This document shows positions 59,867 through 64,000 of a DNA stretch of 64,000 bases, piece by piece. Origin of the DNA: Gammaproteobacteria bacterium. GTDB lineage: Bacteria > Pseudomonadota > Gammaproteobacteria > Steroidobacterales > Woeseiaceae. The notes under the pieces are model-generated. The model saw only the letters and a program-made list of their open reading frames with translations, ran no database searches and was not told where the DNA came from. A program made the position numbers and the translations under genes. The DNA lies in NCBI GenBank assembly GCA_029865385.1, contig JAOUGX010000007.1:1-64000 (forward strand), given 5' to 3'. How positions within the stretch are numbered: position 1 is the stretch's first letter; each line of letters opens with the position of its first letter.

Positions 59867-60909
59867 GGTCCGCATCTTGTGGCCAATGCGCCGCAAGACT
59901 GGCGAATGATCAACTTCGGTGCCATCAACTTCGATTCCACCGGCCGGCCCTTGATCAGGCCGACAATTCCCTCTACCAGGCCTTCGGCACCGGCCTGTGC
60001 GTTCTGTTGCACGGTGGTAAGGGCCGGGGACACATATGCTGCGAGGGGCATGTCGTCGAAGCCGACAACGCTGACACTTTGCGGTACCGATATGCCATTG
60101 TCCGCCAGGGCTCGCATTGCGCCGATCGCAATCAGGTCGGTGCCGGCGAAAATGGCATCAAACAGCGCTCCTTTTTGCAGCAATTGCCGCACAGCCTGAT
60201 AACCCATCGCTTCCGAATTGTCGGCCGGAACCTGCAATGTGACATTGGGTGTGATGCCTGCTTCCCGCAAGGCCGCAACATAGCCTGTGTAGCGTGCCGC
60301 ATGTTCGGGGCTGCGCAGGACCTTGCGGCCCAGGTAGGCAACGTTTTTGCGACCGAGGCTTAGCAGGTGTCGCGTCGCCTGATAGCCACCGCTTTCATTG
60401 TCGCAGCCGAAGGAATGACCGGGTTGGTCGTTGATAATCGGCCCCCAGATCATGAAGCGCGTATGAGCGGCAGCCAAAGCGTTCAGTTTCTCGCGGTATT
60501 CGGTGTAGTCGCCATATCCCAGCAAGATCAGTCCGTCCGCCCGATGACTTGCCTGGTACTCGATGTGCCAGTCGGCTGTCAATTGCTGCAAAGATACCAG
60601 GACGTCGTAGCCGCGTCGGGCGGCCGAGCGAGTGATGTTGTCGAGCATCGCCCAGAAGAACAGGTTCATCTTCTTGTCGGTGCCATCGATTTCGTCGAAC
60701 AACAGCAGCGCTATCGTCTTGCTTTCTTGCGTTCTCAGGCCCGCGGCATTGCGATTGACGAAATAATGCAAATCGCGCGCGACCTTTTGCACGTGCTCGC
60801 GCGTCTCTTTTCGAACCAGCGGGCTGTTGCGCAAGGCGCGGGAGACCGTTGCCTGTGAGACGCCTGCAATCTGTGCAATATCGCGCGATGTGGGATTTTC
60901 CGATTTCAT
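59863..60909 (-). CDS. LacI-family repressor of the maltodextrin locus
   Basis: A 348-residue regulator. The N-terminal helix-turn-helix [20 protein letters not shown] (residues 7-26) with hinge helix [11 protein letters not shown] is followed by a periplasmic-binding-protein fold ([81 protein letters not shown]). The palindromes found nearby are standard LacI-type sites. Its effector is probably a maltodextrin; this is inferred from location. Confidence 0.9.
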   Translation of the reverse strand: MKSENPTSRDIAQIAGVSQATVSRALRNSPLVRKETREHVQKVARDLHYFVNRNAAGLRTQESKTIALLLFDEIDGTDKKMNLFFWAMLDNITRSAARRGYDVLVSLQQLTADWHIEYQASHRADGLILLGYGDYTEYREKLNALAAAHTRFMIWGPIINDQPGHSFGCDNESGGYQATRHLLSLGRKNVAYLGRKVLRSPEHAARYTGYVAALREAGITPNVTLQVPADNSEAMGYQAVRQLLQKGALFDAIFAGTDLIAIGAMRALADNGISVPQSVSVVGFDDMPLAAYVSPALTTVQQNAQAGAEGLVEGIVGLIKGRPVESKLMAPKLIIRQSCGALATRCGP

Positions 60910-61069
60910 ATCGGCATTTTAGTGGACTATCGACCGTTCTTGCGACGATTTTCAGGATATGTCCAGCTCGATCTCTATTGGTAGCGCGCAGGACGCGAGG
61001 CTCGTCGATCGGAATCAGGCCGCCGTTGTCAGCGGCGGTCGAATATTTCGACGCAAAGAGGGCGTAAGG

Positions 61070-61303
61070 TCAGTGCGATTCCGAGCTGTTGGAATCAGCT
61101 TTTTGAATGCGCGAAGTTGATCGTTTCAGGTGAATGGCGACTCCGCCGAGGATGCTAAACAGTCCCAACGCAAAGTAATAGGGCATGCCGGCGATACCAA
61201 TCCCAATGTAGATAGCACCGCCCAGCATCAGCACCCCGATGGCGAGGTACAGATAGGGGAGGCATTCGTATATCGGCTCTGGCAACCACATGTTTTCGTT
61301 CAT
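61070..61303 (-). CDS. Small two-helix membrane protein
   Basis: A 77-residue protein with two membrane helices (~13-37 and ~41-58) and a polar basic/serine-rich tail. No family recognised. It stands alone between LacI and OxyR genes. Confidence 0.5.
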   Translation of the reverse strand: MNENMWLPEPIYECLPYLYLAIGVLMLGGAIYIGIGIAGMPYYFALGLFSILGGVAIHLKRSTSRIQKADSNSSESH

Positions 61304-61445
61304 CCAGTGGTAAGGCGAATCACCTTGGGAAAGTTACGCAGAATTATGTCTGGAACCGTGTGCGTCGTCACAAATTGGGCTTTCGTACCATATTCCGATG
61401 CGTCGTCTGTGAAGCGGATCACACGACAAACCCAGCAGAATCAGG

Positions 61446-62345
61446 CTATTGCGGCTGCCGGAATTTCCGCAGGAGTTGGCCGAAGAGGCGGAATTCCTCG
61501 GCACGGGCACTGCCTTTGCGCCAGGCGAGTCCGATTGTCCGGTAGCTGTTCTCGTTAACCGGGTACATTTTTACCCGCGTATTCCTCAGCATGGCGGACC
61601 CCTCTGCCATTTCCGGCAGGAATGTGATGCCGAGATCGGCGTCGACCATTTCTACCAGCGTCAGAAGGCTGCTTGCGGCAAAGCGGCTGACTTTCTCGGT
61701 GTTGCGTATCTTGCAGGCGGTCAGTGTATGGTCGCGCAGGCAGTGCCCGTCCTCCAGCAGCAATACGCTGCCGGCATCGAGGTGGTTGTACCGGTAGTTG
61801 GTCGGATCGATTCGCGCCGTGTCACTGCGACAGGCAAGACGAAACCGGTCCTTGAACAGATTCAGTGTCTCCGCGCCCCGCAATTCGAACGGAAGGGCGA
61901 GCAGAATGAGATCGAGCTCACCGCCCAGTAGCCTTTCATGTATCCGGCTGGATTGATCCTCCGTCAGGTACAATTTCAGGTCCGGATATTCCTTTCGCAG
62001 CTTGGGCAGCAGGCCCGGCAGCAGAAACGGTGCAATTGTCGGGATGACACCCAAGCGCAGGTCCCCGGTGAGCGGTTTGCGGCCGTGACCGGCAAGCTCG
62101 ATCAGGTCCTCGACGTCGCGCAGGCACAGCCTTGCCTGCGTAACGATCTCGGCGCCGGTCGCGGTAATGGTCACCCGTCGGTTGGTCCGGTCGACAAGTT
62201 GCTTGTCCAGCAGACTCTCCAGTTCCTGGATCCCGGAACTGAAAGCCGACTGGGACACGAAGCAGGCCTTGGCGGCGCGGCCGAAATGCCCGATTTCGCT
62301 CAACGCGACGAGATAGCGCAATTGTTTCAGTGTCGGATATCTCAT
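61446..62345 (-). CDS. oxyR: Hydrogen-peroxide sensor OxyR
   Basis: A 299-residue LysR-type regulator. The N-terminal winged helix (LKQLRYLVALSEIGHFGRAAKACFVSQSAFSSGIQELE) precedes the ligand domain, which has GHCLRDHTLTAC: Cys202 and Cys211 stand nine residues apart, the same spacing as the disulfide-forming pair of E. coli OxyR. It should oxidise with peroxide and activate defence genes. Divergent from dps across 103 bases. Confidence 0.95.
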   Translation of the reverse strand: MRYPTLKQLRYLVALSEIGHFGRAAKACFVSQSAFSSGIQELESLLDKQLVDRTNRRVTITATGAEIVTQARLCLRDVEDLIELAGHGRKPLTGDLRLGVIPTIAPFLLPGLLPKLRKEYPDLKLYLTEDQSSRIHERLLGGELDLILLALPFELRGAETLNLFKDRFRLACRSDTARIDPTNYRYNHLDAGSVLLLEDGHCLRDHTLTACKIRNTEKVSRFAASSLLTLVEMVDADLGITFLPEMAEGSAMLRNTRVKMYPVNENSYRTIGLAWRKGSARAEEFRLFGQLLRKFRQPQ

Positions 62346-62448
62346 AATCGATAAAATCGATTGTAACGATTCGTTTAATCAATTTTTCATATTAGTCCGG
62401 AATTCGTAGTATGTCACTCGTGGTTTAGCCAAAGGGCAGAAAAATACG
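62346..62448. promoter_or_regulatory. oxyR-dps control region with likely OxyR site
   Basis: The A+T-rich stretch ATCGATAAAATCGATTGTAA then CGATTCGTTTAATCAAT (62350-62385) has repeated ATCGAT/ATTG units spaced about ten bases, as a tetrameric LysR protein would contact. Assignment to OxyR is inference from position. Confidence 0.5.
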
Positions 62449-62913
62449 ATGGATACCGGATTGAGTGAGAAACAGAGACAGGATATTGCAGCGGGTTTGT
62501 CCCGGCTGCTCGCAGACAGCTATACGCTGTACCTGAAAACACACAATTACCACTGGAATGTCACAGGTCCGCACTTCGCTGCGCTGCACGCGATGTTCGA
62601 GGTTCAGTACAACGAGCTGGCGCTGGCCGTCGACGAGATCGCCGAACGCATAAGGTCGTTGGGCATACCGTCGCCCGGATCATACGCCGAGTTCGCGGGA
62701 CTGACGTCCATCGATGAGTCGGTCGGCGGCGAGAACGCAGCGGAAATGATACGGCAGCTGGTCGTAGGGCAGGAGACGGTTGTACGCACCGCTCGTGCTG
62801 CGTTTCCAGCAGCAGATGCGGCCAATGACGAGCCGACTGCCGATTTACTGACGCAGCGCATGCAGACTCATGAAAAAAACGCCTGGATGCTTCGCAGCAT
62901 GCTCGGCGAATGA
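62449..62913 (+). CDS. dps: Dps-family iron-storage/DNA-protection protein
   Basis: A 154-residue ferritin-like protein. The ferroxidase site residues lie in [27 protein letters not shown] (His31, His35-type, Asp/Glu region) and [13 protein letters not shown]. Twelve copies form a shell that stores iron and removes peroxide. Divergent from oxyR, which probably controls it, and followed 36 bases later by the peroxiredoxin. Confidence 0.93.
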   Translation: MDTGLSEKQRQDIAAGLSRLLADSYTLYLKTHNYHWNVTGPHFAALHAMFEVQYNELALAVDEIAERIRSLGIPSPGSYAEFAGLTSIDESVGGENAAEMIRQLVVGQETVVRTARAAFPAADAANDEPTADLLTQRMQTHEKNAWMLRSMLGE

Positions 62914-62949
62914 CCGCTAACGAATTCAATGAATCAACAGGAGAATCGA

Positions 62950-63711
62950 ATGTTCAAGAAAATGGAAGGACGAAAAGTCCCTGAAGCGACTTTCAGAACC
63001 CGCGTCGATCACGAATGGCGCGAGCTCAGCAGCAAGGACGTTTTTTCCGGAAAAAACGTCATAGTGTTTTCGTTGCCGGGCGCATTCACGCCGACCTGCT
63101 CATCGTCCCATGTGCCGCGGTTCAACCAGCTTGCGCCGGTATTCAAGGCGCACGGCATAGACGACATCATTTGCATGTCGGTCAACGATGCGTTTGTCAT
63201 GAACGAATGGGCGGCAACGCAGAAAGCCGAGGATGTCACATTCCTGCCCGACGGCAACGGTGAGTTCACGAATGGCATGGGCCTTCTTGTAAACAACGAC
63301 GATCTCGGTTTCGGCAAGCGCTCGTGGCGTTATTCGATGCTGGTGCGCGACGGTGTCATCGAAAAAATGTTCATCGAGCCGCAGAAGCCCGGCGATCCGT
63401 TCGAGGTTTCTGATGCCGATACGATGCTCGCCTATGTCGCACCGAAAGCGCCGAAGCCGCTCGACGTAACTTTGTTTTCGCGAGCGGGTTGTCCGCACTG
63501 CGCCAGGGCCAAGGGCATGCTGCGCGACGCCGGGATTCTCTTCGAGGCGCTGGAGCTGAACCAGCACTACACCGACCGCACCCTGCGTGCCGTGACGGCC
63601 GCGAAAACGTTTCCCCAGGTCTTCGTGAACGGCGAAAAGATCGGCGGGGCCGACGAGCTGGCGGAATGGCTCAAAGGGCCGTACGCCGCATCGAGAAAGC
63701 AGGCGGCCTGA
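62950..63711 (+). CDS. Peroxiredoxin-glutaredoxin hybrid (Prx5-type)
   Basis: A 253-residue fusion. The Prx5 module (~1-165) has the peroxidatic Cys in [16 protein letters not shown]; the glutaredoxin module (~178-245) has the CPHC active site in [17 protein letters not shown] and [14 protein letters not shown]. It reduces hydrogen and alkyl peroxides with glutathione. ATG 62950 is chosen over ATG 62929 because AGGAG stands just before it. It lies downstream of dps in an OxyR-linked group and ends at a clear terminator. Confidence 0.95.
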   Translation: MFKKMEGRKVPEATFRTRVDHEWRELSSKDVFSGKNVIVFSLPGAFTPTCSSSHVPRFNQLAPVFKAHGIDDIICMSVNDAFVMNEWAATQKAEDVTFLPDGNGEFTNGMGLLVNNDDLGFGKRSWRYSMLVRDGVIEKMFIEPQKPGDPFEVSDADTMLAYVAPKAPKPLDVTLFSRAGCPHCARAKGMLRDAGILFEALELNQHYTDRTLRAVTAAKTFPQVFVNGEKIGGADELAEWLKGPYAASRKQAA

Positions 63712-63742
63712 TCCCGCAAAGGTTATCTGAGAAACAATGCAG

Positions 63743-63767
63743 CCCCGGCCTTGTGCCGGGGTTTTTC
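63743..63767 (+). terminator. Terminator after the peroxiredoxin gene
   Basis: CCCCGGC/GCCGGGG stem with a five-base loop and following TTTTTC. Confidence 0.9.
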
Positions 63768-63866
63768 TTTGCAGGGACGAGGATCACTGAGCGCTATATG
63801 GATTACCGTTGAAGGCGTGGTTGATTCTCACTATTCTTGCCGCTCGCAAAGAGGAGCGAATCACGC

Positions 63867-64000
63867 ATGCAGATTTCCAATAAAACGCTTTTCAAGACCC
63901 AGGCCTTCATCAACGGCAAATGGGTTAACAGCGACAAAGGCGAAACCTATCCGGTGAACAATCCCGCAACCGGCGAATTGATCGCCGAATGCGCGTCCTG
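63867..64000 (+). CDS. gabD: Succinate-semialdehyde dehydrogenase, N-terminal part
   Basis: The frame from ATG 63867, with GAGGAG ten bases before it, runs off the window. Its 44 residues (LFKTQAFINGKWVNSDKGET, YPVNNPATGELIAECAS) match the start of GabD-type aldehyde dehydrogenases, which oxidise succinate semialdehyde. The catalytic part is outside the window, so another aldehyde dehydrogenase is possible. Confidence 0.8.
   Translation, partial: MQISNKTLFKTQAFINGKWVNSDKGETYPVNNPATGELIAECAS

Overview
The window looks like chromosomal DNA of a free-living, probably aquatic gammaproteobacterium. Support comes from the birA-coaX-SPOR-tRNA-Thr order, a CpxP/CpxR/CpxA set, an OxyR with the conserved cysteine pair, large TonB-dependent sugar uptake, and many Xanthomonadales/Woeseiaceae-like membrane proteins. 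The family assignment is inference; no rRNA or species marker is present.

Layout. (1) 1-13962 is mostly core: end of a probable outer-membrane protein, alpha/beta hydrolase, two glutathione S-transferases, two membrane proteins, two arginine-deiminase-fold hydrolases (CtlX and a relative) coupled to an M61 peptidase, a SdpI-like protein, an EamA exporter, a lipid kinase, then the tightly overlapping plsY-birA-coaX-SPOR chain ending at tRNA-Thr(TGT). A REP-like element with core GCCTGCATTGCAGGC is scattered between these genes and forms a 45-bp-period tandem array at 7.98-8.23 kb. (2) 13963-45333 is accessory DNA built up downstream of tRNA-Thr. Copies of the tRNA 3' half recur at 27.2, 36.3, 36.5, 38.66, 38.85 and (degenerate) 45.3 kb, and three of them share the same ~117-bp left flank, so several elements appear stacked at one attachment site. 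No integrase is visible. Segment one (14.0-27.2 kb) holds an operon of a membrane-spanning TPR/ATPase with three membrane proteins, a DUF5666/GIN lipoprotein, a divergent DNA-binding ATPase with a membrane tail, and three tandem outer-membrane barrel genes, the third broken. Segment two (27.3-36.35 kb) is divided by three ~145-bp direct repeats into cargo blocks: a Tat/lipobox vWA protein, small secreted proteins, a CocE-like hydrolase, and a decaying ParDE pair. Then come small lipoproteins, a Fic enzyme, a complete Cpx-type envelope stress set, a DUF302 protein and an IS1182-family insertion. (3) 45362-60909 is a maltodextrin locus: MalQ, a TonB receptor, a tryptophan-halogenase-like flavoprotein, a 1685-residue GH31-GH13-esterase fusion, an MFS sugar transporter, an animal-type alpha-amylase lipoprotein and a LacI regulator. 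Palindromes of the type TGAATACGTATTCA lie in three control regions and probably are the LacI operators. (4) 61070-64000 holds a small membrane protein, OxyR, Dps, a peroxiredoxin-glutaredoxin fusion and the start of a succinate-semialdehyde dehydrogenase gene.

How genes work together: in the maltodextrin locus, the amylase lipoprotein and the giant enzyme should cut alpha-glucans at the surface or in the periplasm, the TonB receptor imports oligomers across the outer membrane, the MFS protein carries them inside, MalQ processes them, and LacI controls the set. OxyR, Dps and the peroxiredoxin form a peroxide-defence group. The two ATPases of segment one share the same P-loop signature and are the best candidate for an undescribed transmembrane signalling system.
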